Under the pieces are notes generated by a model. That model ran no database searches, had not been told where the DNA came from, and saw only the letters and a program-made list of their open reading frames with translations. Positions 35,040-45,421 of a stretch of 64,000 nt of DNA are shown here, one piece after another. The first letter of the stretch is position 1; the number at the start of each line of letters is the position of its first letter. The translations under genes and the position numbers were made by a program. This DNA is from Odontesthes bonariensis (lineage: Eukaryota > Chordata > Actinopteri > Atheriniformes > Atherinopsidae): contig NC_134528.1 of assembly GCF_027942865.1 (NCBI RefSeq), forward strand, positions 9,047,586 to 9,111,585, in the 5' to 3' direction.

Positions 35040-35595
35040 CTTTTTAGAGGTGTGTCTGGTTCTCTAGCTTAGCATGGCTACCAGTTCTCTCCCTCCATCT
35101 CCTGCTTTCACCTGCTCCGTGTGTCAGATGTTTAGTTACTCCTCTGCCTCCTTTAGCGATAACGGTACATGTAACAAATGTAGTCTTTTTGTAGTTTTGG
35201 AGGCGAGGTTATCTGAATTGGAAGCTCGGCTCTGCACTGTTGAACATCGACCGATAGCGAGCCAGGTCCCTTTAGTCAATGCGGAGCCACCTAGCGTAGC
35301 TAGCTTCATTAGCCGCCCCCAGGCAGAACCCGAGCAGCCGGGATCACAGGGTGGCAGGGTGACTGTCAGGAAGAGGCATAGTTCTAAATTCAAGCCCGTG
35401 GTTCACCATCGACCTGTCCACGCTTCAAACAGATTTTCCCCACTCAGCGACACACCCGCTGAGAACAAAACCCTGGTAACTGGCAGCTCTATAGTCAGAA
35501 ACGTGGCATTAGAGGCACCAGCGGCCATAGTCAAATGCATTCCAGGGGCCAGAGCGGGGGCCATCACTCTGAGACGGGATGTTCCTGATTTCTAA
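35040..35595 (+). mobile_element. LINE ORF1 fragment (CR1/L2-type)
   Basis: A 173-codon frame from 35074 has an N-terminal CxxC...CxxC zinc-knuckle-like segment (CSVCQMF ... CNKC). A coiled-coil-like [12 protein letters not shown] segment follows, and then [16 protein letters not shown], the first block of the SGNH-esterase domain found in CR1/L2-type ORF1 proteins. The frame stops where the sequence switches to another LINE piece on the opposite strand. It is a dead fragment. Confidence 0.65.
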
Positions 35596-35947
35596 CAATA
35601 TTACGAAGAGGAAAGAAAGCAGTCCTAGAAACCTGTTTTATATAAGCGTCAAATGATACATTCTGGTAAAAAATAACTCCAAGGTTCCTCACTGTAGAAC
35701 TAGAAGCCAAGGAAATACCATCTAGAATAACTATATAGCTCGAAAATTTCTCCCTGAAGCGCTCAGGTCCAAAGATAACGACTTCAGTTTTGTCTGAATT
35801 TAGAAGCAGAAAGTTCTGAGTCATCCAGGTCTTTATGTCTTTAAGACATGCTTGTAGTCTGACCAACCGATTGGGTTCATCTGGTTCAGTTATCGGCCCC
35901 TCTCTTGTGGAACCAGCTGCCAGTTTGGGAGGCAGAGCCTCACACAA
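35580..35947 (-). mobile_element. LINE reverse-transcriptase 3' fragment
   Basis: The minus strand encodes CLKDIKTWMTQNFLLLNSDK and TEVVIFGPE, then VRNLGVIF. This is the thumb region downstream of the reverse-transcriptase catalytic site in L2-type fish LINEs. It is joined tail to tail with the ORF1 fragment of opposite strand near 35580. Confidence 0.7.
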
Positions 35948-36505
35948 CTTAAACTCTTGATATAATTAAAGTATTTATATTGACCATAATTAAGTCATTT
36001 TAAGATATAATCATGAAATATGGCATATTGTGTACATTAAACACATCAAATCACATGTTTTCGCTACACACTTCTATCAAAAAGCCAAATGATACTCATT
36101 CTAAATTTGACATTGATCATCACACTTTTTAAATCAAAAAAGATTTCAGCAAAACTACAGAAAGAAGTTAAGAAAACTGCAGCTTTAGTGGAAAATGTGA
36201 CAGGATGGTCAAAAACTGCCCCAAAAGGTTAGAAAAGAGGAAGAAAAGGGTTTAGAAGTATGTTTCACTCACAGCTAAAAGGTTAAAGCTCCATTTTATT
36301 TGGCGGTTAACGGTTAACGATTAGCATTAGCATTAGCGGGACGTGCTAACTGTGAATAGCAGCCAGGTTATTTGAACTTTTTACTCTCTGCTGCATGTTC
36401 TGAATGCCCGTGTCCAGGAGCAGGAATCAAAGCAATGACACAGAGCACTTTGAAGACATTTCTACTAACGTCTGACCGCTAAATTAATTATTTTTCTGGA
36501 CTCAC

Positions 36506-36607
36506 CTGCTTGTAGCTTTCTGTTGCTATATTCAATAGATTAGAATGGCTACATGTCTCGTCCGCGTTACTGGGCAACGGAGTCGAACGTCCGCAGATGG
36601 CCGCCAT
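36506..36607 (-). CDS. candidate first coding exon, minus strand (low confidence)
   Basis: The minus strand has AAGATGGCGGCCATC (a YY1-like start-codon context) at 36607. An open frame of 34 codons (MAAICGRSTPLPSNADETCS...) leads to a strong donor, AAGCAG|GTGAGTCC, at 36506. It could be the first exon of the zinc-finger gene downstream. Its phase 0 does not fit directly onto the candidate exon at 33608, so another exon would be needed between them. No transcript evidence is available. Confidence 0.25.
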
Positions 36608-37143
36608 CTTACCACAGGCAGCTCTCCGACTACTTTGTGTTGATGGTGAAACATTCAAACATTCAAGACATAACTTGCTTAATTCTCAAACGTTTAGGCT
36701 ATTATAAACATCAAAGTAGTAAGCTAATTATCACACTACAGACGAATACATACACATATGTATATATATATTACCACTAATATATGATAGAGAAGCAGAA
36801 GCAGATTGTGTACTACTCAGATATTTTATTAAGCTGAAAAATGAAGAAATAATAGATTATACATATAAGATAAAACACAATAGACAGAAGTTATATATCA
36901 GAAAAGAATTATATCTATATCTACATATATCTCAGAAGAAATGAAAATCTATATCAAGATTGATTCAAATTGTCTTTATTAGATTTCTCAGTCTGCCGGA
37001 CTACAAACCCTGCAAATTTTCCACCAGAGCACCAAACCCAGTGGGAAGATGGCTCATAGACATTCCCTCCTCAAAGCAGCAGGGTAAGTCAGCTTGTTTG
37101 CAAATTGTTCTACAGTCAGATGTTGTGTTGTCTGTATCTTTAA

Positions 37144-37742
37144 AGCTGCAGTCTGCAGGATTTGTTGTTGTCATACGTAAAGTCCTAATTTTTGGCATTT
37201 TAAGAGTTTACATGATCTATCAGAACGCTTGAAGTTGAAAACGGTGACCTCCGTAGTCGCAAAATGCAAGAAATGCTTATTTTTTAACCGAAAAATAAAA
37301 AGTTATTCAACTTCCTGTCCCGCCCCATCAAAACACATGAGAACTCGTGCACGTCTACGTGCACGCCAGATGCGCGTACACGACTCCTCATTCATCAACT
37401 CACCTGTCATTTGCGATCATGGAAGACACAGTAAGTAGACTAGCCCGTAATGAAGTTCAATAGTCTAGATAAATAAGCGTGGGGACGAGCCTACCTTGTA
37501 TCGCGCGTGCACAATCTGTGATTGATAGGCAGCAGAGCCCAGCTCCTAACCTGATTGGTTACCTTTTACCGGTCCGGTCTGCAATTTTGTAAACAAACCT
37601 GCTGGCTTTGGAGGGACCTAGCGGGACATATAGGGGACCTAGAGAACTATTTTTTTTTGTATTGGGGTATTTAATGTACTACTTTCAGAATCCCCGGACA
37701 GTTCCAGGCATTATGCTTGAAAAAGAGTTGCAGACTGCAGCT
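37144..37742 (+). mobile_element. TTAA-flanked MITE, copy 1 (599 bp)
   Basis: Flanked by TTAA at 37140-37143 and 37743-37746, with termini AGCTGCAGTCTGCA ... TGCAGACTGCAGCT. A near-identical copy in reverse orientation lies at 40809-41408. The TTAA target suggests piggyBac-type mobilisation. Internally it has ATGGAAGACACA|GTAAGT, which looks like a start codon and splice donor from a parent element. Confidence 0.8.
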
Positions 37743-38200
37743 TTAAGTAAGTGGGGTGGATGTGAGACATGAGAGGCATCTCACTGTTGTTAGGATGAAA
37801 GAATCACATGTGAATAATACAGCCTGTGCCACCTGTGTAAAATGTGCTGCTCAATGTTATATCAGCAATATTTCCATTATTTCTATCATTATTTCTATTT
37901 GCATCCTCCAGCCTACAGGGGGCATGCTTTCCAAAGCCTTTACGTGAGCATTCATGCGTTCTAAGCAGAAGAAGTATACTTGTTTTGCTGCTGTCATACA
38001 CTGAAATATGATCCAGCTCCATTTGCAGAGGCAGCCTCTCCCTCTTTACTCCACCTTCCTCAGAGTGTCAGTGGGAGCGGCCAGGAAGAAATACCTGCCT
38101 TGGGACATCTTTCATGTGGGAGTTTGATCTTTTCTCCCGAGGTTCACAGATTAAACTCTGGCTCTCTGTTGTGTGGGTTAGAAGTAGATGTGAAGAAGAA

Positions 38201-39115
38201 ATGGCTGCTGGAGGATTGGTCTCTCTCTTCTGGACTCTGCTGTCTCTCTGCCTCATGTTTGCTGCTGCAGGTGAGTTCAAACAATCAGATGAAGGAACAG
38301 CATCCAGCTGATTTATCAGGCTTGTTTAGCTTTTAAATGGTCAAACTGGAAGCTTCCCCAGCTTCTCAGGCCAGTGGGGTTTGTCTCCATGTTCTGGGTT
38401 GCAGTTGGGTGACCAATAAGCTGCTAACTAAAGATTGACTGACTTTTACAGCATCTTTCAGGAAGTTTTCTGTGTTCAGAGGTTCTAACTAAGGTCATTA
38501 ATCTGGACCAGCTTGGCTTTATGACTTTACTGCAGTAACTCACCCAAGTAAGAAGCTAAAGCTGAAGTGGCCTTGCTTGGCCGTTAATCCCACTTTGTGG
38601 TACATCCGGCTCAGATCAGCAGAACTCTCATGAAGGCGTGATGGAATGAATAAAGTGGGGTGCTTCAGTGCATGGAACACAGGATAACTCCTCACTCCTC
38701 CTGCTGTAGCTACAGAAAAAGCAGCAATTAGACATGAACAGTGACTTCCTGCATGATCTGAGCTCTTTAACCTCTCTGCTCTGTGTTGTTTCCTCTCCTG
38801 CAGAACACAGAACCATCACAGCTGAACCTGGACAGGATGGGATTCTGCCATGTCGGGTTCCACATTTCAACATCTCTCAGGAGGTCACACACTGCTTTAG
38901 AACGGATCCAGACATATTCTTTGTGTCCGGATATGAAACTTCTGCTCCATGAGAGCCATTAAAGCATCACCCGGGTTTAAAGAAGCGGGTGGATCTGCAG
39001 GACAGACAGATGAAGGATGGAGACCTGTCGCTGATTCTGAGAAATGTGACGACTGATGACAGAGGAACATATGAGTGTCCAGTCGTCCAGGAAGGAATAA
39101 ACCAGGAGAGTGGAG
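38201..39115 (+). pseudogene. immunoglobulin V-set receptor gene relic
   Basis: Two exons are visible. Exon 1 (38201-38270) encodes a signal peptide, MAAGGLVSLFWTLLSLCLMF, and ends in phase 1 at CTGCAG|GTGAGT. Exon 2 starts at 38804 after CTCCTGCAG and encodes a V-set domain: TITAEPGQDGILPC, then RVDLQDRQMKDGDLSLILRN, VTTDDRGTYEC and a short end. This is the fish family of two-domain, B7/CAR-like immune receptors. An in-frame TGA at 38950-38952 (context SAP-stop-EPLKHH) and the lack of later Ig, membrane or tail exons make it a relic. After 39115 the sequence becomes unrelated repetitive DNA. Confidence 0.7.
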
Positions 39116-39755
39116 ACGTTGGGCCTCATGCAACAACCGCTCCTACGCACACATTTGTTCTTAATTCGTGCGTACGAGGGAATTAAGAGAATGTGCGTAT
39201 TCACCAATCTTTTCGGAAAAAAAACAAAAAAAACAAATGAGGAAAGAGAGGGCAGGGACACGAATAAACATGTTGTTATTTACAATTTGTTATTTACAAA
39301 TTGTTTTATTTACAATTTGTTATATAAGATATACATCACGTTACAAATTATGTAAAACTACATTAGGTCGTACACCTGAGAAGAGCAGGAATAGCAGAGG
39401 CAGCTGTGAAAAATAAAATAAATCCGAAATAAAACGTAATTGCAGTGAGAAAGGTATGCGTGGGGTTACTACACTATTGTATTGAAGCACTCGACACGGC
39501 AATTGCAACAGTCTCAGGATTAAACGACTTTTGTTTGGATAGGAACCAAAGTTTATACGTTTGTTTCCGCGAACCCCGCGGATTGTCGGACCCCTACAAT
39601 CTGTGGATTGTCATTGGTTTTCGCCGAACCGCGTCATAGCTCATTACCATAATGTCAGCTTGAGTTTAATCGCTGGAATTCGCTCTGGTAGCCCAGGTAG
39701 CTCACCCTCCATAGAGAAATAATGATTTCCGGCGCTCAGGTAGCGTAGGTCGCTC

Positions 39756-40432
39756 TTGGTGTACACGCAGCATTTCTTTGCACGCTTCGACACACCCGGC
39801 AGCAGAGAGACTGTTCATCTGCCACCACTTGAGGAGCAATCTCAGGCTCTTGTCCTGCAGCAACACCAGGTGAGCTCCACCCTGAGGGGGATCAACACAA
39901 GAAAAGCTGCAGGACCAGATAAGGTGTCGGCTCGGGTCCTTAAGCTGTGTGCTCATCAGCTGGCTGGAGTTTTTATGGACATTTTCAACCTGTCCCTGCA
40001 GCTCGCTTCAGTTCCTGCTTGCCTCAAGTCCTCCATCATTGTGCCTGTGCCAAAAAAAAATCTGCTATCACCAGCCTCAACGATTACCGTCTTGTCGGTC
40101 TGACACCGGTGAACATGAAGTGCTTTGAAAGAATTGTCCTAAGTCACATCAAGGACATCATTCCTGCTACTCTGGACAGACATCAGTTTGCCTACAGGGA
40201 GAACCGATCCACAGAGGACGCAGTCTCACTAGCACTCCACACCTGGAGCATCCCAACACATGTTATTTGTGGACTTCAGTTCAGCTTTTAATACTGTGAT
40301 CCCAGAAAAGCTGACGCTGAAACTTCACAACCTGGGACTGTCTGGCGCCCTGTGCTTCTGGATCAAAGACTTTCTCACCAACAGGCCTCAAGTGGTGAGA
40401 ATTGGGGACTGCACTTTATGTGGGTGGGAAGG
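39756..40432 (+). mobile_element. LINE reverse-transcriptase fragment
   Basis: Reading across a frameshift at the A-run near 40055 gives [48 protein letters not shown] and FAYRENRSTEDAV, then [15 protein letters not shown] (catalytic box A with D) and [13 protein letters not shown]. This is a jockey/L2-like reverse transcriptase of fish type. A deletion near 40250 and a missing YADD box show it is dead. Confidence 0.8.
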
Positions 40433-40680
40433 GTATTCCATTGCTTAGTTGCCCTAAAAGAAAAGGCAGATTGTGCAAATGCAGTGAGCCGACTTGGGAG
40501 GCTACAGTTTCCCCTGCTGGTAGATCTAGTTGTTCTGCTAATGTGTTCAGAGCAAGGATGGATGAAAGTTTTCAGAGGTGGTGGAGCGGTATTTTGTCTA
40601 TACAAAGCCAAGAGCTCCTGCACTAAATTTCCTTATGCCGTATAGTGACAATAAAAGATTCTTGATTCTTGATTCTAAAG
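40433..40680. mobile_element. LINE C-terminal piece, inverted, plus plus-strand tail
   Basis: The minus strand encodes [20 protein letters not shown], the usual C-terminal end of fish LINE ORF2. The last 40 bases on the plus strand (GACAATAAAAGATTCTTGATTCTTGA) look like a LINE 3' end with a terminal microsatellite. Two retroposon pieces of opposite orientation are therefore joined here. Confidence 0.55.
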
Positions 40681-40808
40681 TAGTCCGCTGTTATTCCAAT
40701 CAAGTTTGCTTGACTAAAGGATTGTATATTTAATTACTTTGAAGATATCATAAATAAATATATACATGATACCCGATAGTGATGCTGACATGATTCTGTT
40801 TGACTTAA

Positions 40809-41408
40809 AGCTGCAGTCTGCAACTCTTTTTCAAGCATAATGCCTAGAACTGTCCGGGGATTCTGAAAGTAGTACATTAAATACCCCAACACAAAAAAAA
40901 AAGAGTTCTCTAGGTCCCCTATATGTCCCGCTAGGTCCCTCCAAAGCCAGCAGGTTTGTTTACAAAATTGCAGACCGGACCGGTAAAAGGTAACCAATCA
41001 GGTTACGAGCTGGGCTCTGCTGCCTGTCAATCACCGATTGTGCACGCGCGATACAAGGTAGGCTCGTCCCCACGCTTATTTATCTAGACTATTGAACTTC
41101 ATTACGGGCTAATCTACTTACTGTATCTTCCATGATCGCAAATGACAGGTGAGTTGATGAATGAGGAGTCGTGTGCGCGCATCTGGCGTGTACGTAGACG
41201 TGCACGAGTTCTCATGTGTTTTGATGGGGCGGGACAGGAAGTTGAATAACTTTTTATTTTTCAGTTAAAAAATAAGCATTTCTTGCATTTTGCGACTACG
41301 GAGGTCACCGTTTTCAACTTCAAGCGTTCTGATAGATCATGTAAACTCTTAAAATGCCAAAAATTAGGACTTTATGTATGACAACAACAAATCCTGCAGA
41401 CTGCAGCT
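40809..41408 (-). mobile_element. TTAA-flanked MITE, copy 2 (600 bp, inverted)
   Basis: Reverse-complement copy of the element at 37144-37742, flanked by TTAA at 40805-40808 and 41409-41412. Only scattered single-base differences are seen by eye. Together the copies bracket 3.1 kb that contains the Ig relic and a LINE piece. Confidence 0.8.
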
Positions 41409-41795
41409 TTAAATGATGCACTAATTGAAGGTTAATCTGACTGATGAAAGTATCTTGGGAACAAAGACGGAACAGGATGAGACCAAGAGGCTTCAGTTGA
41501 AGATGGAGTCATAAGTCTCCCACTAAGAATCTCTGGGGAAAACAGTGAGAACAATAAATATGTAGTTCCAGCATCCTGTCCTCACACCACACTGCTAAGA
41601 TTCAAATAAATGTCAGTCTGCTGTAGTTCCGCTACAATCCAGCAGAGGGTGCTGTGACTAAGAGGAAGCTGGAATCTGTGAGATGCAGTTTTATCTAAGA
41701 AGCAGATGTTGTAGACTACGTTTTTCATTCAGAGAAAATGACTTCCTTTTTCCAGCCATGATTCGCGCGCTTGCTTTCCAGTGTCAACTCTTTGG

Positions 41796-42340
41796 CTGTG
41801 TTCGAAACCGCCTACTACATACTACATACTTGAAAACGGCATACTGATCGATCAGACAGTATGCAGAGCGTTTACACACAGTGCACTTCACTCCTGCCCG
41901 AGCCGAAATCAGCCGGCCTGAAAAGCTGATTTCACTTAAGCTCTAAACTCTGTAAATATATAACTTTAGCAACATTTGAAACATTTTCAGGCGTGAAAGT
42001 AGTCGTTTAGATCTCCAACGTGTTGAAAATCTGACAAAATACCGGCTATTTACAATTTTATTCCCACGAATTCGGCGCTACTAAAGCTAGCCGCAGTGAG
42101 CAACGCACTTCCGGTTATGCCGTTTTGACTGCTCTCGTCCCGTTAACGGAATTTGACCATTCAAATGGCGATGGGCGACGTCACGTTACGTTGCATCTTG
42201 GGTAGTTTGAGTGTGACAAGTAACCTCATGATGAATACTCAACATTTCGGCGAATCTAGTATGCATCTACTGTACATCCGGGAACTTAAAAAAGTATGAC
42301 TAGTAGGAATAGTAGGAGAAGTAGGCAGTTTCGAACACAG
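41796..42340. mobile_element. inverted-repeat MITE (CTGTGTTCGAAAC termini)
   Basis: Terminal inverted repeats CTGTGTTCGAAACCGCCTAC and its counterpart CTGTGTTCGAAACTGCCTAC bound 545 bp rich in TACTACATAC-type text, a MITE type common in fish. An L1 fragment abuts its right end directly. Confidence 0.6.
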
Positions 42341-43328
42341 TTTTTTGTTTTTTTAAAAACTTTATTTAAACAAGTTTAACACAAACAAGAAAATACAAAA
42401 CAAGTAAGGCAATTACAACAATATAACTTGTAGATAACATAGTAGAGGCATAGTATTTCGAAGAGGGATTAAGGTATTGTTGATAAGAAAAATAAATAAA
42501 TAAATAAAATTTGCAGCAAGGGGATTCGTATATTAGGATTGACATACATTGGTGGGCAATTCAATCAAAAATTCCGTCAGGACTTCGTATGATTCAATAC
42601 ATTTCAGAGATTTTAAATATAATTGAAATTCAGATAAAAATATGTTAAAGACTGGGGATGATCTTAGCACTCTTTGTTTATGAATAAAAAATTTTGCCAA
42701 ACAAAAAATTAGGTTACAACAGAGTTCAATAGTTTTGTTTTCCAATAACACTCCAAAAGTTACCATATGTCTAGAAATAGATTCAGGAAGTGTAATTTTT
42801 GATTTGATCCATTTTTCTAAGCAATTCCAAAATGTTTTGGTTTGGTTGCATTCATAAAAGATATGGTCTATCGTTTCTACATCACTCTCACAGAATGAGC
42901 ATTTATTGTCATCAATATTAAAGCGATTTCTTAGTAATTCTTTTGAGGGATAAAATGCATTTAAAATTTTAAAGTGTGTTTCTTTAGCTTTGGGTTGTAT
43001 GGGGAGTTTTAAATAAAGAGTTCTTAACCTTTCAATAGATTTTTTCCCAAATTGGCAAAGAATGTTATTTTTATTTATTTTCCCTGGGAATAAAGTTTCG
43101 TTTAGACAGCTTCTAATTGTGTGATTATTGAATTTTGGGTCAGTGAATGATATTCCATTAATAGACAGATGGGGTAATTGTTGGGATATGGGATGATATG
43201 TTATTATATTTTTAAACTGATTTGTAAATTGTTTTGGTAAGGCATTATATAATCTGGTAAATTCAGCTTTTGGGGGAAAGAATTGTGTATAATAGACCAA
43301 ATATTCTTCTCCATCCAATCTTTGCCCG
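42341..43328 (-). mobile_element. 5'-truncated L1-type LINE, ORF2 C-terminus
   Basis: A 261-codon minus-strand frame (42533-43318) encodes the end of an L1-type ORF2. It has KETHFKILNAFYPSKELLRN and then a zinc-binding motif, CSFCESDVETIDHIFYEC (C-x2-C-x7-H-x4-C spacing, the reverse-transcriptase zinc-binding domain). The poly(T)-rich left edge is its 3' poly(A) end. The 5' part was lost, as is usual on insertion. The frame is unbroken, so the copy is fairly young. Confidence 0.8.
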
Positions 43329-43356
43329 GTGTCAACTCGTTACGTTAGCTAGCGAG

Positions 43357-43546
43357 GCAGAAGCATCGGGCAGAAGCATAGGGCAGAAATATAGGGCAGA
43401 AGCATAGGGCAGAAGCATAGGGCAGAAGCATAGGGCAGAAGCATAAGGCAGAAGCATAGGGCAAAAGCATAGGGCAAAAGCATAGGGCAGAAGCATAAGG
43501 CAGAAGCATAAGGCAGAAGCATAAGGCAGAAGCGAAGGGCAGAAGC
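43357..43546. repeat. 13-bp minisatellite
   Basis: About 14 copies of GCATAGGGCAGAA with substitutions (AAGG, AAAA and GAAG variants). A 13-bp unit rotates through three frames and gives a 39-bp, 13-residue period, so the open frames on the minus strand here are artefacts. Confidence 0.85.
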
Positions 43547-43879
43547 AGACGTCCAGAAAGGAATCAAGGGAGTAAAAAATAAAATAGCTACACGTAGTTT
43601 TAAAATTATTTTTGCACATGTTTACATTAATAAAATGGCCAAAAATGAACATTATAAGCAGATTTCTTGATTACTATAAACAAATTATTTAAACAGCATT
43701 TGTATAGAAATGATTCTGTCGCAAGCCTTTTGATCTATATAAGCGGTTAATTACTATATCCATGACCACCATAAGCGGTTTCCACTGTATCGATAATGGA
43801 ACCGGAATTGGTAAATTTCTAACAATTCCCATCCCAAGTCCTGGGAACCTGGTCCGTGTGAAAATGATCCACTGATGGT

Positions 43880-44470
43880 GGATAAAGCAGTGGAGCTGGA
43901 GTCAGTAACCAGTAACAGCAGAATACCACCAACATAGATAACACCAATAATAATAATAACCAAAAACACCACATAGTGATGAATAAGAGAAGGAAGATAG
44001 GTGGTGCGTTTCTCTAGAAGGAAATAAATATAATTAACTGTTAAACGTGAACTTTAAAACTTTCTGAACTCTAAAGAGTCACCTGAGTAACCCTCACCTG
44101 TGGCAGAGATCCAGCTGGGTGGAGACTCTCCATGACTGTAGAGGCCTTCATTAGAGCTGGTAACAGGGTGGAGGGTCATGTGACCTGTAGGCTCAGCCCT
44201 GATGAGGGAGCCATCTTTATAGAAAGCAGCTGGGGGGTCTTTGTTTGACAGCTCAGAGTGACGTCACCTCCCTCCATCACAGGGAGGACAGGACTCTGCA
44301 GGATCACTGATCCACCTCAGCACAGAGACAAACTACAGCATTTCATCCATTTCCTCACAGCTTCATCAGCACTAACTCCACAGTCTGATCTTACCAGAGA
44401 CAGGGAGGCTGATGCTGTTACTGGCTGCTCCCTCTCTGGACTCACACCAGTAAACTCCACTGTCTGATGG
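43880..44470 (-). pseudogene. Fc-receptor-like immunoglobulin gene relic
   Basis: On the minus strand three exon-like pieces lie in order. The first is the end of an Ig domain (44395-~44470: [20 protein letters not shown], donor at 44394). The second is an Ig domain start at about 44098-44305 ([20 protein letters not shown], donor CACAG|GTGAGG). The third is a membrane exon ending at 44013 (VVFLVIIIIGVIYVGGILLL). These are typical of fish Fc-receptor-like proteins. The second domain has a frameshift after the first Cys, and the partner Cys is replaced (EGLYSHGES), so it cannot fold normally. The first domain is cut by a hAT-like repeat just beyond 44470. Confidence 0.6.
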
Positions 44471-44477
44471 GTATGTG

Positions 44478-44650
44478 GTGTCAAAAGTACACACATTTGT
44501 TACTTAAGTAGAAGTATAGATACTGCAGTTTAAAAACACTCTGGTAAAAGTTGAAGTATCAACTTGACCTCTCAAGTAAAAGTGAAAAAGTATGTGCTCC
44601 GAAACCTACTTAAAGTATAAAAGTATAAAATAACCTTTCAATGAAAAAAA
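44478..44650. mobile_element. hAT-type MITE fragment
   Basis: The sequence TTACTTAAGTAGAAGTATAG ... GGTAAAAGTTGAAGTA ... AAAGTATAAAAGTATAAAAT is a familiar fish hAT-derived repeat. It interrupts the Fc-receptor-like relic. Its far end is not clear. Confidence 0.45.
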
Positions 44651-45099
44651 AATTAAACAATTTAAAAAAAAAAAAACACACAAAAAGATAGACGTACTCA
44701 GACACTCACTGTAGCACCTCCCATCTCTGTAAGAGTCAATGCAGGAAGAAACAAAGAAAGAAGCAATGTTGCTGGATTTAAATGAAAAATAAAACAATAA
44801 GTTTTTCTACTAAGTTAGAGCTGCAGACCAGTAACGTCCATTCCACACGAGTTATAAGGGAATTATTAACAAATGAGGAGTAATGATCAAACAGTACGTA
44901 GTTTTTAATTGATGGATAATTCATTTTAATTCACTTATTCATGTATATATTCCTACTTCCACACCTTAAAGTACTAGATTATAAAATTCAGTTAAAGTCT
45001 ATTTTGAATGTGTGTTAAGGCTTCATGTTGTGGAAACCGGTTGTGCAGAGTGAGAAGAGGCTGATTAGATTTACCCTCCACTACATCCCTGCGAGACAG

Positions 45100-45421
45100 T
45101 CTGTATAATTCCAGCTAATGCGGATAATGCCCAGGACACTTTGCGCACGGGGCGCGCTGCTTGCGACGCGCAACGCTCCTTGGATTTGGAGGGAGCTCGT
45201 CGGCAGAGGGCACGGCCCGTCGGATTATATAGTCAGAATTAGTGATTACCTGTGGATATAACATGTTTTTTTGACTTCTTTATTTGAACGGGTGTGGACA
45301 GGGAAGACTCAGTCGAAGCGATGGTTTATGACAGATTCCCAGTCGCGAGATGAGACATTTGTTGGATTAATTAGACTCAGAGAGCGGCGGGCAGATGATG
45401 AGAGTCGGAGGTGAATTTAAG
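45100..45421 (+). promoter_or_regulatory. osbpl7: candidate promoter and non-coding first exon of osbpl7
   Basis: A short CpG-rich segment (about 45145-45220, GCGCACGGGGCGCGCTGC...) lies in otherwise AT-rich DNA and is followed by a donor (TTTAAG|GTAAGAG) after 45421. The next acceptor in a believable exon is at 51349, just before the osbpl7 start codon. The assignment is positional inference. Confidence 0.4.

Noticed and set aside
39170-39416. Frames after the V-set exon
   Set aside because: They run into repetitive AT-rich DNA without Ig, membrane or splice signals. The Ig exon similarity ends near 39115.
43332-43652. Minus-strand Cys/Leu/Pro-rich repeat frames
   Set aside because: Direct translation of the 13-bp minisatellite, with no flanking gene signals.
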